From Flammeovirga kamogawensis (GTDB lineage: Bacteria > Bacteroidota > Bacteroidia > Cytophagales > Flammeovirgaceae): a stretch of 64,000 nt of DNA. The translations under genes were made by a program, and so were the position numbers. Below the pieces are notes generated by a model that had not been told where the DNA came from, made no database searches, and was given only the letters and a program-made list of their open reading frames with translations. Location of the stretch: assembly GCF_018736065.1 (NCBI RefSeq), contig NZ_CP076128.1, positions 3,263,501-3,327,500 of the forward strand. The letters are read 5' to 3'. Of this stretch, positions 26,880 to 34,187 are shown piece by piece (position 1 is the stretch's first letter; the number at the start of each line of letters is the position of its first letter).

Positions 26880-28151
26880 ATGAAAGAAGTTTTGCTTAGC
26901 AATGTTCGAGTTTCAAACACAACATCACCTTACCATAATAAAAGTGTATCTATCTTAATTAAAGATGGAACTATCCAAACAATTTCTACTTCTAGTATAG
27001 ATGCTCCTGATGCAGAGAATATTGTCGGAGACAACCTTTGGGTTTCTACAGGATGGTTTGATATGAGGTCTTCTCTTAATGAGCCTGGAGAAGAGTTTAA
27101 AGAAGATATTGCTTCTTTATGTAAAGCTGCGGCTTTTGGCGGTTTTACAGATGTAGCAACATTACCCAATACTAAACCTGTTATTCAATCCAAAGAAAGT
27201 ATTCATTTTGTAAAGCAAATGAGTTTATTTCAACCTGTGCAATTGCACCCTATGGGAGCTTTAACTAAAGATTGTAAAGGAGAAGAAATGAATGAAGTTA
27301 CTGATATGTACAATGCAGGAGCAGTAGCTTTTACAGATGGGACCCATTCTTCATGGCATTTGGGTGTGGTTAAAAGAGCTATTATGTACATGCAAGGTTT
27401 TGATGGGCTTATGATTGAATTAGCTGATGAAAAGACGCTAAATAATGATGGGCATATGAACGAAGGTATTCCAAGTACTTTGATGGGTACAAGAGGTATT
27501 CCTAATGTTGCAGAATGGCTAGCTATTCAAAAAATTCTTTCTTTACTAACTTATACAGGAGGAAGAGTACATTTTGCAAATATTTCTGCAGCTGAATCTG
27601 TAGATTTAATTCGTAAGGCAAAAACAGAAGGCTTACAAGTAACATGTGATATTGTTGCACATCAGGTAGCATTTACAGACGAAGACCTTTCTGATTTTGA
27701 TACTTTTAAAAAGGTAACTCCCCCATTTAGATCAAAAGCTGATATAGAAGCACTTTGGGAAGGACTTAAAGATGGAACTATTGATGCAATTGTATCATCA
27801 CATACACCTTTAGATACAGAATCTAAACGTTTAGAATTTGATTTAGCTGATGCAGGTATTATAGGTTTAGAAACAGCTTTTGCTTCTATCATTTCGAACC
27901 TACCAAAAGATATTTCTGTAGATCTCATCATCGATAAATTGACAACATCACCTAGAAAAATTTTAAAGGTTGAAGAACCAAAATTAGAGGAAGGTGCAAA
28001 AGCTTGTCTTACAGTATTCGCTCCAGAAACTTCTTGGACTTTTACAGAAAATGATATTCAATCAAAATCAGATAATTCTCCATTTATAGGAAAAGAATTA
28101 AAAGGTAAAGCAGTAGCGATTGTCAACAAAGGGCAATTAGTGAAGGCTTAG
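26880..28151 (+). CDS. Dihydroorotase-like amidohydrolase, probably non-catalytic
   Basis: 423 aa from the ATG at 26880; an in-frame TTG 15 nt earlier is less likely. Overall it matches class I dihydroorotase (pyrimidine synthesis): GEEFKEDIASLCKAAAFGGF, TLPNTKPV, GALTKDCKGEEM, AGAVAFTDG, and KVTPPFRSKADIEALWEGLK with DGTIDAIVSSHTP. The metal-binding HxH expected before the EPG motif is replaced by MRSSLNEPG, and the catalytic Asp of the ATDHAP motif is Ser (VSSHTP). Such PyrC-prime proteins are known in Pseudomonas as structural partners of aspartate transcarbamoylase. A similar scaffold role is inferred here. It is a single-gene transcript with a terminator. Confidence 0.8.
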   Translation: MKEVLLSNVRVSNTTSPYHNKSVSILIKDGTIQTISTSSIDAPDAENIVGDNLWVSTGWFDMRSSLNEPGEEFKEDIASLCKAAAFGGFTDVATLPNTKPVIQSKESIHFVKQMSLFQPVQLHPMGALTKDCKGEEMNEVTDMYNAGAVAFTDGTHSSWHLGVVKRAIMYMQGFDGLMIELADEKTLNNDGHMNEGIPSTLMGTRGIPNVAEWLAIQKILSLLTYTGGRVHFANISAAESVDLIRKAKTEGLQVTCDIVAHQVAFTDEDLSDFDTFKKVTPPFRSKADIEALWEGLKDGTIDAIVSSHTPLDTESKRLEFDLADAGIIGLETAFASIISNLPKDISVDLIIDKLTTSPRKILKVEEPKLEEGAKACLTVFAPETSWTFTENDIQSKSDNSPFIGKELKGKAVAIVNKGQLVKA

Positions 28152-28174
28152 TTTCCTTTTTAAAAGATATATTG

Positions 28175-28219
28175 AAAACACCATTATGAATGTTTTAGAG
28201 CATTTGTAGTGGTGTTTTT
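28175..28219. terminator. Bidirectional terminator between dihydroorotase-like and membrane protein genes
   Basis: AAAACACCA at 28175-28183 pairs with TGGTGTTTT at 28210-28218, with T runs on both strands. It overlaps the 3' end of the minus-strand gene. Confidence 0.75.
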
Positions 28220-28570
28220 TTGAATATAAAAAGTGATTATTGCCCCAATAAAAAGAGCTGAAATATCTTTGACATTAAAGATGCCTAAAAAAGGGATAAA
28301 GTAGCTTAATAATTCATGTAAAGAGAGTAACACAAAGGAGATAATCACATCATTTTTTTTTCTTCTTAATGGATTTTGAAAACATCCAAAAAAAGTACAG
28401 CCTATCGGGAAGAAAAAGAGATTACTAGCCATATCTGCTAAACCAAAATCATTAATATTATTAGTGTAGATATATGGTCTGTAACAATTGTTCAGAACGA
28501 AAGCCAAACTGAAAAATAGCACGAACAAAAGGAAATAATAACTTTTAATTTTTTTGTGTAGAATATGCAT
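28184..28570 (-). CDS. Hypothetical four-helix membrane protein
   Basis: About 128 aa from the ATG at 28568-28570 (an ATG two codons upstream is also possible). Four hydrophobic segments are visible, the first being YYFLLFVLFFSLAFVL. The conserved-looking loop RPYIYTNNINDFGLADMASN and a later HELLSYFIP resemble small VanZ-like Bacteroidota membrane proteins, but the match is too weak to name a family. It converges on the dihydroorotase-like gene and has no operon partner. Confidence 0.55.
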   Translation of the reverse strand: MHILHKKIKSYYFLLFVLFFSLAFVLNNCYRPYIYTNNINDFGLADMASNLFFFPIGCTFFGCFQNPLRRKKNDVIISFVLLSLHELLSYFIPFLGIFNVKDISALFIGAIITFYIQKNTTTNALKHS

Positions 28571-28762
28571 GATCAATATAGAAAATACTTCTTAATAGAA
28601 TTGGAGTTTGGTTTAACAGTTAGCTCGTAGAAATTTTCAAATAAATATCTTTTTATAAAGATACTATTTTAATAAGATTTTCTTTCGAAGAATATTCTAA
28701 GAAAAAGAATTAACTTAAAGAATAGATTTTAATGGTATCACTGCTTATAATCTTTTATTGAT

Positions 28763-29188
28763 ATGCTTTTTACATTATTAATTATTGCAGTCATTTTAGG
28801 TTTTGTTTTCTATTGGATAAAGTTCAATGATAAACGCTTAATTAACTATGGTAAACTTTCTTGGCAGAAACACTTGACGATTAAAGGACAAGAATTTTAT
28901 CTGGAAGAAGCTCATTTCAAGACTTACCATGATGCTCATGCAAAATATTTTAAAGTAGTAGATAGCATTGCACACTATGGAGATGTTCTAGATCAACAAT
29001 ACGACTTATATGACTGGAATTACTCTACTTTTCAATTTGAAGATACCTTGATTGATATACGTTATTTTAGAAGTTCAAGTACTATAAGGTTGATTAAGAG
29101 TGTAAAACCAATGACTATCAAAGAGTATGAGTTAATTAGTAGTGAATTATCAGAAGAATTCTTTAAACAGCTTAAAAAGAACAATTAA
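28763..29188 (+). CDS. Hypothetical single-pass membrane protein
   Basis: 141 aa. One N-terminal membrane helix (LFTLLIIAVILGFVFYWI) is followed by a soluble, aromatic-rich domain of about 115 residues with alternating strands (WNYSTFQFEDTLIDIRYF) and a C-terminal helix. No family recognised. Its TAA overlaps the stop of the convergent methyltransferase within the 4-bp palindrome TTAA at 29185-29188. There is no partner gene. Confidence 0.55.
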   Translation: MLFTLLIIAVILGFVFYWIKFNDKRLINYGKLSWQKHLTIKGQEFYLEEAHFKTYHDAHAKYFKVVDSIAHYGDVLDQQYDLYDWNYSTFQFEDTLIDIRYFRSSSTIRLIKSVKPMTIKEYELISSELSEEFFKQLKKNN

Positions 29189-30154
29189 TTCAAATTGGTG
29201 ATTTCTTGTAGTATTGCTTTTAAGACATTAATCGCCACACTATTACCAAATTGTTTATAAGCTTGATTGTGAGCAGAGATAATTTTAAAATCATCACTGA
29301 AACCTTGAATTCTAGCACACTCTCTAGGAGAAAGTTTTCGAACTTTATTTCCTACCTTATACAAGCCTGTTTTATCACCTACTCCACCGCCATAGGCTGA
29401 TAATGTGATTGCATGCCCTCTTATATCATAAATTCTTTCTCCTTGCCCACCTTTGTTTACACGCCCTATCTGAATAGGTCTGTTAGGAAGAATATCCTCT
29501 CCTATTTTATTTTTTTTAGGTTGATATTTCTTATAAAAATCAATATCTGTTCTCGTGACAATTTTAGCATCAGCCTTTTTTTCTAAGAAAGATTGTAATG
29601 CAATAGTGTTGTTTTGGGGTTTAGGGAAAGAAAAATGAACTATTGGAATGTCTTTTCTAAAACAAACAAAGTAAATTCTTTTTCGGTTTTGAGGTAACCC
29701 AAAGTCAGAAGCATTGAGTACTTTGTAGTACACTTGATAACCTAATTCATCTAAAGTGTTAAGTACGACTTTTATTGTATTGCCCCCATCATGTTTCTCA
29801 AAGTTTCTGACATTTTCAAGAAATAAGAATTTTGGCTGATGAAATTTTACAATACGGGCGATATCAAAAAAGAGTGTTCCTCTCGCATCTTCAAACCCTT
29901 TTTGTTTTCCAGAAACAGAAAAAGCTTGGCAAGGAAAACCAGCACATAAGATGTCATGTTGTGGATTTTTTTTTTCATCAATCAATGTGATATCTCCATG
30001 AGGCTTAATGTGATAGTTATGCTTCATAAGTATCAGAGGCATATTTATCCCATTCAGAAGCAAAAACACATTCTGCTCCAAATGAGGTTAAGGCCTGATG
30101 AAATCCTCCAATGCTAGCAAACAAATCTATAAATTTTAATCCTTTAATATTCAT
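29185..30154 (-). pseudogene. DNA cytosine-5 methyltransferase, frameshifted
   Basis: Two reading frames together make a full C5-methyltransferase. The N-terminal frame starts at 30154 (MNIKGLKFIDLFASIGGF) and stops at a TAA after ASDTYEA near 30016-30020. The second frame resumes at once with NYHIKPHGDITLID and runs to 29185. One extra base restores the frame. The rest has the catalytic PCQ motif (GFPCQAFSVSG), ENV, QNRKR, the target-recognition region and a final RECARIQGF plus GNSV. Motif I reads FASIGG instead of FAGIGG, a one-base change at a SAM-binding glycine. Two independent lesions argue for an inactivated orphan methyltransferase; no restriction enzyme gene is next to it. Confidence 0.82.
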
Positions 30155-30220
30155 GAAAATACTACAACTACTTCTTAATGAAACTACGATATTAATAGAT
30201 TGCTGTGGTATATTCAAATC

Positions 30221-30622
30221 TTATTTTTTGCTATAGGATATATTATCGAAGAAGGTTTGAAAATCAATATCAGTATTATTTATTTCAAATTTCTTTCTAA
30301 GTCTATACCTCGCAATTTGTATTGATTTCATACTCTGATGTGTAATATTTGAAATGTCTTTAGTACTTAAATTTAATTTTAGATAAGCACAAAGCTTCTT
30401 TTCATTGGGTGTTAAACTAGGAAATTGTTGATGTAATTTATCAAAAAAATCAGCATGTACTTGTTCAAACCTATATTCTAGTTCTTTCCAAACTTCTCCT
30501 TGATTAGCGTTTTGTAAGTTGTATACAATAGATCTTATCTTTTTCTTATTGGCATTATCTAAAGAAGTATCAATCTGTAATAATTCTTCATTAATAAGTT
30601 CATTCTGTTGCATTAAATGCAT
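30221..30622 (-). CDS. Truncated copy of the TPR-HTH regulator C-terminus
   Basis: 133 aa, closely related to residues 425-560 of the regulator at 39366-41048 (shared YNLQNANQGEVWKELEYRFE and NLSTKDISNITHQS). A three-residue deletion follows QQNELIN. Similarity continues upstream of the ATG (FKDRELTTNI against FKDKELTTNI) until in-frame stops near 30655, so it is a remnant of a longer gene that lost the signal peptide, TPRs and membrane helix. The LuxR-like HTH itself is intact, so a soluble DNA-binding protein is still possible. It lies in the same orientation as the full regulator, at the opposite end of the peptide cluster. Confidence 0.72.
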   Translation of the reverse strand: MHLMQQNELINEELLQIDTSLDNANKKKIRSIVYNLQNANQGEVWKELEYRFEQVHADFFDKLHQQFPSLTPNEKKLCAYLKLNLSTKDISNITHQSMKSIQIARYRLRKKFEINNTDIDFQTFFDNISYSKK

Positions 30623-30800
30623 GATATTGGTTGTTAGTTCTCTGTCTTTAAACTTTTATCATAAGTCTTTCTTTCTCATAATTAAAGATAATTATTTAAG
30701 ACTTAACTTGATGTCCAATCAAATATAGCAGGTCCAAGGTGATATTTTTTATATAAATCTAGTTGATAACTTTTTGTTGGAACAGTTTTGATAATTGCCA

Positions 30801-30835
30801 AATATAAAAAGATCCAATAATTTAATTATTGGATC
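30801..30835 (-). terminator. Terminator of the peptide cluster
   Basis: Perfect 12-bp arms GATCCAATAATT / AATTATTGGATC around one base (30811-30835). On the minus strand TTTTTATATTT follows, closing the cluster after precursor B. Confidence 0.8.
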
Positions 30836-30863
30836 ATAGATCGGTAGTGATTTACCGAAAACA

Positions 30864-30914
30864 GAGTACTATGCAAAATTATTATTATGCTAATAATAAT
30901 TTTGCATAGTACTC
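30864..30914 (-). repeat. Perfect 24-bp inverted repeat at the 3' end of precursor B
   Basis: Arms 30864-30887 and 30891-30914 are exact reverse complements with a 3-nt loop. The right arm encodes the core-peptide end EYYAKLLL and the left arm starts at the first of three tandem in-frame TAA stops. No T run follows, so it does not look like a plain terminator; the separate terminator is at 30801-30835. Confidence 0.85.
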
Positions 30915-31019
30915 AATACGTTCCCAAACTTCTTTAGTCGCAGGAAAGTACCCACCATTTACTTTGACTAAATCTTCATGCTTTAGTTCTTCAAATTTCT
31001 GTTTCTTTAAACTTTTCAT
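30885..31019 (-). CDS. Double-glycine-leader precursor peptide B (44 aa)
   Basis: 44 aa, ATG at 31017-31019 and stop TAA at 30885-30887. The leader carries the pattern FEELKHEDLVKVNGG ending in Gly-Gly at residues 22-23, the recognition and cleavage signal of C39 peptidase exporters. The predicted core is 21 residues, YFPATKEVWERIEYYAKLLL plus a final Ala: cationic-amphipathic helix-like, no Cys, one Thr. This suits a bacteriocin or signalling peptide rather than a lanthipeptide. It lies 97 bp downstream of the fusion gene and has its own promoter element. The coding sequence ends in the long hairpin. The family is unknown; the leader logic and context support the call. Confidence 0.8.
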   Translation of the reverse strand: MKSLKKQKFEELKHEDLVKVNGGYFPATKEVWERIEYYAKLLLA

Positions 31020-31065
31020 AATTGATTTAAATTTAATTGTTTTATTAAAAAAACATTGTGTTCAA

Positions 31066-31111
31066 TGTAAAGATATATGTGTTGACGGAAATAAAACTTC
31101 CACTTTAGATT
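31066..31111 (-). promoter_or_regulatory. Promoter/operator element of precursor B
   Basis: Read on the minus strand: GGAAGTTTTATTTCC (31087-31101), then TATATCTTTACA (31066-31077), whose TATCTTTA approximates the TAnnTTTG -7 box. The start-to-start spacing of the two blocks on the plus strand is 21 bp, exactly as in the element before precursor A. Confidence 0.65.
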
Positions 31112-31116
31112 TTAAT

Positions 31117-33054
31117 TTAACTTTGAATGAAAATTAATACGCCATCCCATAATTTCTTGAAGTAATTTTTGTTATATGTTTCGTACATATCATAAATAGG
31201 ATTATAAATAATAATATTGTCTTCAGATATAGATGTTATGATCACAAATTGTGTAGAATAATTTAGAGGTTGAATTAGTGCTATAATAGGTAATGGTATT
31301 TTATTTAGACTTTCCATGGTACCTTTTACAGCTTGAGCATTCAAGTTTATTTTTTTTAATATGTTAATGAGTTCAGCTATTGATATTGCTGATTTGATAC
31401 TTTTAATTTTATGTATTTTACCACGGTTATAGTCCAGTTCAGTTAAATCTAAATATTTTAATAAACAGTTTTTTGTGTTGGATGAATACTTATCTTTGTA
31501 TTGATTATAAAATTTAGAAGTAGGACTATTAATAAAATCTTTCCTATTATCTGACAGTGTGATAAGACCATAATTAATCCATATCCTTAAGATATTTGTG
31601 AAGAATTTTTTGCTTTCATTTTGAAAGAAATATTTTTTCATTATTTCCTCCACCTTCATTGGACGCTTTTTAGCCTCTTCAATGATATTAAGTAAAATAG
31701 GATCAATTGTTAATGTGTGAGTTGAATAATAGTATAAATCAGTAAAAGTAATTTTTATCTGATTATGAATGTTTGCTTTCACAATCTTATTATCTTTTAT
31801 TAAAATTCCTCCATCTTGAATATTATACTTCTCAAGAAATATATCATGAAACGGCGTTACTTTTATATACTTTTTTAGAAAATAAGAATCGAGAATGTCA
31901 TTTTCCGAATAAAATAACCAGGGTATATTTGAATTACAATTTTTTTTATAAGAACGTTTTTTTAAATTATTAATAATGTTTTCTTGATTGTAACTATCTA
32001 ATATAACAGGATTAATTTGAATAGAGGATTGATTCTTTTCATTAAATTCTAAACAAGTTAGTTCTGACAACTTAATGGTTTTTGAGTATGATTTTTTAAA
32101 GTCTACTTTACCTGGCTCTATAAGAACGTTTTCATTTTCTAAACATTTTAAATGTCTTTTAAAGTAAGAACTTAAAATATTATTTTCCTTGAAGTATAAT
32201 ACAATATGTTCCCATATTTCTGGATATTCAATTCTTAACGCAAATGATATAAAATTACAAATGTATTCCTGTTGTTTTGTTTTACTTAATGTATGTAAAT
32301 ATTTTGTTTTGTATGGTATTTCATGAACTTTAACAAAGTGGTGAAAATCTTCAGTAGTTTCAATCACTTTGTCTGATAATAAAGAATATGTTTTATTCTT
32401 TTTTTCAATTAATTGGTAAAGTAGATATTGTTCAGATATTACATTTATATTATTTACAGAAGTAAGTTGATTGAATAAATGCTTATTTTCATTATAAAAA
32501 TCAAAAGCTAATTTTGTATATTCTTTAAAAAAATCAATATCAATGCCTCCTATGATACCTGCATTTAAAGCTTTAATTTTTCTTTCTACATCAATCCAAC
32601 CTTGATGAAACTTATTTATTTTTTTAATTTCTTTAAGTGTGAATTTGTATATGTTTAAGTCTTCTTCAACATTTTGGCAAATAATATTACTATGTAGTAG
32701 TTTTTCATCAAATTTTTCCCATATAAAAACATCACCGTCTACATGTAAAAATGCTTCTTTTTGTAAACTATAAGTATGTAATTTAGAGTAAGCCCATAAT
32801 CTACTGTCCATATTTTTCATTACCTCACTCTCAAGTGATAAATGAATTTTATTATATGGGATTTTTAGGGCTTTAAATACCTCAGAACTTTTGTAGTCTG
32901 TATGTAAGTCAACTTTTGAGTAGAATTTATTAAGTTGAGAACAAGATAATGCCCATGACATCCAATGAATTTCTGGACATAAAAAACCTCCATCATTCAA
33001 AATAGGATCAGAAGAATTATTAGCATTCCAATAAGTTTGTATGATATTTAACAT
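31117..33054 (-). CDS. Fusion: glycosyltransferase-like (DUF6734-type) domain plus catalytically dead C39 domain
   Basis: 645 aa. Residues 1-285 resemble a GT-A type, DUF6734-like domain: IIQTYWNAN start, a DxD-type HVDGDVFIW at 104-112, ALNAGIIGG at 162-170 and SEQYLL at 207-212. Residues about 448-503 look like a small winged-helix or RRE-like unit. Residues 526-645 align along their length with the C39 domain of the neighbouring exporter (CLLKYLDL with CLLSVSRF, LNAQAVKGTMESL with FDAKGVKGDMDAL, KKLWDGVLIFI with EKIWSGVLVLI). The catalytic Cys, His and Asp are Asn526, Gln602 and Asn618. I infer a peptide-modifying enzyme that binds double-glycine leaders without cutting them. Its start overlaps the CPBP gene by 7 bp. 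Confidence 0.68.
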   Translation of the reverse strand: MLNIIQTYWNANNSSDPILNDGGFLCPEIHWMSWALSCSQLNKFYSKVDLHTDYKSSEVFKALKIPYNKIHLSLESEVMKNMDSRLWAYSKLHTYSLQKEAFLHVDGDVFIWEKFDEKLLHSNIICQNVEEDLNIYKFTLKEIKKINKFHQGWIDVERKIKALNAGIIGGIDIDFFKEYTKLAFDFYNENKHLFNQLTSVNNINVISEQYLLYQLIEKKNKTYSLLSDKVIETTEDFHHFVKVHEIPYKTKYLHTLSKTKQQEYICNFISFALRIEYPEIWEHIVLYFKENNILSSYFKRHLKCLENENVLIEPGKVDFKKSYSKTIKLSELTCLEFNEKNQSSIQINPVILDSYNQENIINNLKKRSYKKNCNSNIPWLFYSENDILDSYFLKKYIKVTPFHDIFLEKYNIQDGGILIKDNKIVKANIHNQIKITFTDLYYYSTHTLTIDPILLNIIEEAKKRPMKVEEIMKKYFFQNESKKFFTNILRIWINYGLITLSDNRKDFINSPTSKFYNQYKDKYSSNTKNCLLKYLDLTELDYNRGKIHKIKSIKSAISIAELINILKKINLNAQAVKGTMESLNKIPLPIIALIQPLNYSTQFVIITSISEDNIIIYNPIYDMYETYNKNYFKKLWDGVLIFIQS

Positions 33055-33776
33055 GTCGTTTCGTCGTTAGTAAATAGGCTTTTAATATTCATTGCAATTA
33101 TTGTAAAAAATATAATAGCAAAAAGTCCATTAATTAGAATACTTATACTGTAATTAATATTTAAATAATAATGTAAAAATGCTATAGTATTTGAGAGAAA
33201 GTGTAAATAAATACAAGTCCCAAGACTTTTATTCTTGATGAAAACTAATGATATGAAGATGCCAAGAAATAAAGCCCCAAAAAACTGATTAACAGATAAA
33301 TGTATTATGCAGAAAATCACATTTGTAATTACTATTGCCCAAAAATTAGAAAATTTGCTTAAAAGACCATTTAAGATTATACCTCTAAAAATATACTCCT
33401 CAAAAATAGGAGCGAGTATTAAAGCCCCAATAAGGTGTAAAGGTGAAAATTCATAATTAGTACTGATATCTTGTGTAAATTCTATTAAAGGGAAATGTAT
33501 ACCAATTTGAAAACTTATAATGAATAATGATAATAATAGAACATTTGAGTTTTTAGGTATATTTATACTAAAGCTGATTTGGTAATTGAATAATATTGAT
33601 ATCAAAAAATGAATTAATATAAGACAGAGACAATAGGTAGTGAAAAAGATATTTACAAAATAATCAATATCTAAATCATATTTCGTTAGAATAAAAAAAA
33701 CTGGAGAACTAATTATGAGAGGTACAATAATTAGAAGAATAGCTTGATAAATTTTATTAGGGAATATATTTTCCAT
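33048..33776 (-). CDS. CPBP (Abi/CAAX-type) intramembrane glutamic protease
   Basis: 242 aa with about seven membrane segments. All three motifs are intact: E126-E127-xxx-R131 in PIFEEYIFRG, F155xxxH159 in FCIIHL, and H192xxxN196 in HFLSN. In bacteriocin clusters of Firmicutes such Abi proteins give self-immunity or help mature peptides, and that role is inferred here from position between precursor A and the fusion gene. The start lies 66 bp after the precursor A stop and the stop overlaps the fusion start by 7 bp, so A, CPBP and fusion form one transcript. Confidence 0.88.
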   Translation of the reverse strand: MENIFPNKIYQAILLIIVPLIISSPVFFILTKYDLDIDYFVNIFFTTYCLCLILIHFLISILFNYQISFSINIPKNSNVLLLSLFIISFQIGIHFPLIEFTQDISTNYEFSPLHLIGALILAPIFEEYIFRGIILNGLLSKFSNFWAIVITNVIFCIIHLSVNQFFGALFLGIFISLVFIKNKSLGTCIYLHFLSNTIAFLHYYLNINYSISILINGLFAIIFFTIIAMNIKSLFTNDETTC

Positions 33777-33842
33777 TTCATATTTCTTATAATTGAATTA
33801 CTTGGATGTTTTTATAAAAAAACACCCAAGTAAATTACCTTA

Positions 33843-34007
33843 TTAATTATTCCATGCGTTATAAATGGCAACACCACCATTGTAAACTGCGTAACCAAAG
33901 TAAACTAAGGGATTACTTCCACTATACCAATGATAGTCAGCACCACCAATAGTGTTCTTTTTTTCATCTTGTGTTAGTTCTTTTAGACCAAATTTTTCTA
34001 AACTCAT
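33843..34007 (-). CDS. Double-glycine-leader precursor peptide A (54 aa)
   Basis: 54 aa, ATG at 34005-34007, stop at 33843-33845. The leader ends in LKELTQDEKKNTIGG, the classic LxxLxxxEhxxIxGG form, with Gly-Gly at residues 21-22. The predicted core is 32 residues beginning ADYHWYSGSNPLVYFGYAVY and containing NGGVAIYNAWNN: rich in Tyr, Gly, Asn and Trp, no Cys, with two Ser as possible modification sites. The composition suits a class II-like membrane-active peptide. It heads the CPBP-fusion transcript behind its own promoter element at 34141-34187, after a leader of about 130 nt. Peptide sequence and context are consistent; activity is unknown. Confidence 0.85.
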   Translation of the reverse strand: MSLEKFGLKELTQDEKKNTIGGADYHWYSGSNPLVYFGYAVYNGGVAIYNAWNN

Positions 34008-34140
34008 CGTAATAGAATATATTTTACTAATTCTTAATTAGTATTATTTTACCTACTCTATAATTTAGCTCAACTTTTAATTTTCGGTATCCTTAAAAGT
34101 AGATCATCAAATAGTTAGTTAGCTAGCTTTATTTTGATAT

Positions 34141-34187
34141 TGTAAATGTATAGACTGTCGCGGAAAAAAAACTTCCGCGAGTAGATT
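34141..34187 (-). promoter_or_regulatory. Promoter/operator element of precursor A
   Basis: On the minus strand a GC-flanked dyad GGAAGTTTTTTTTCC (34162-34176, extended by TCGC/GCGA on both sides) is followed by TATACATTTACA (34141-34152), whose TACATTTA approximates a -7 box. Same layout and spacing as the element of precursor B. It starts at the very end of the TolC-like gene. Confidence 0.68.

Noticed and set aside
30017-30217. Separate 66-aa protein carrying methyltransferase motif I
   Set aside because: Its C-terminus continues directly into the next frame as a cytosine methyltransferase; it is the front half of a frameshifted gene.
30864-30914. Long inverted repeat as an insertion-sequence end or terminator
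   Set aside because: No transposase or second copy is present, and no T run follows on either strand. It is treated as a hairpin of unknown role.
34158-34180. TCGCGGAA/TTCCGCGA hairpin as the terminator of the TolC-like gene
   Set aside because: No T run follows it on the minus strand, and a related element with the same spacing stands before precursor B, which fits a promoter/operator better.
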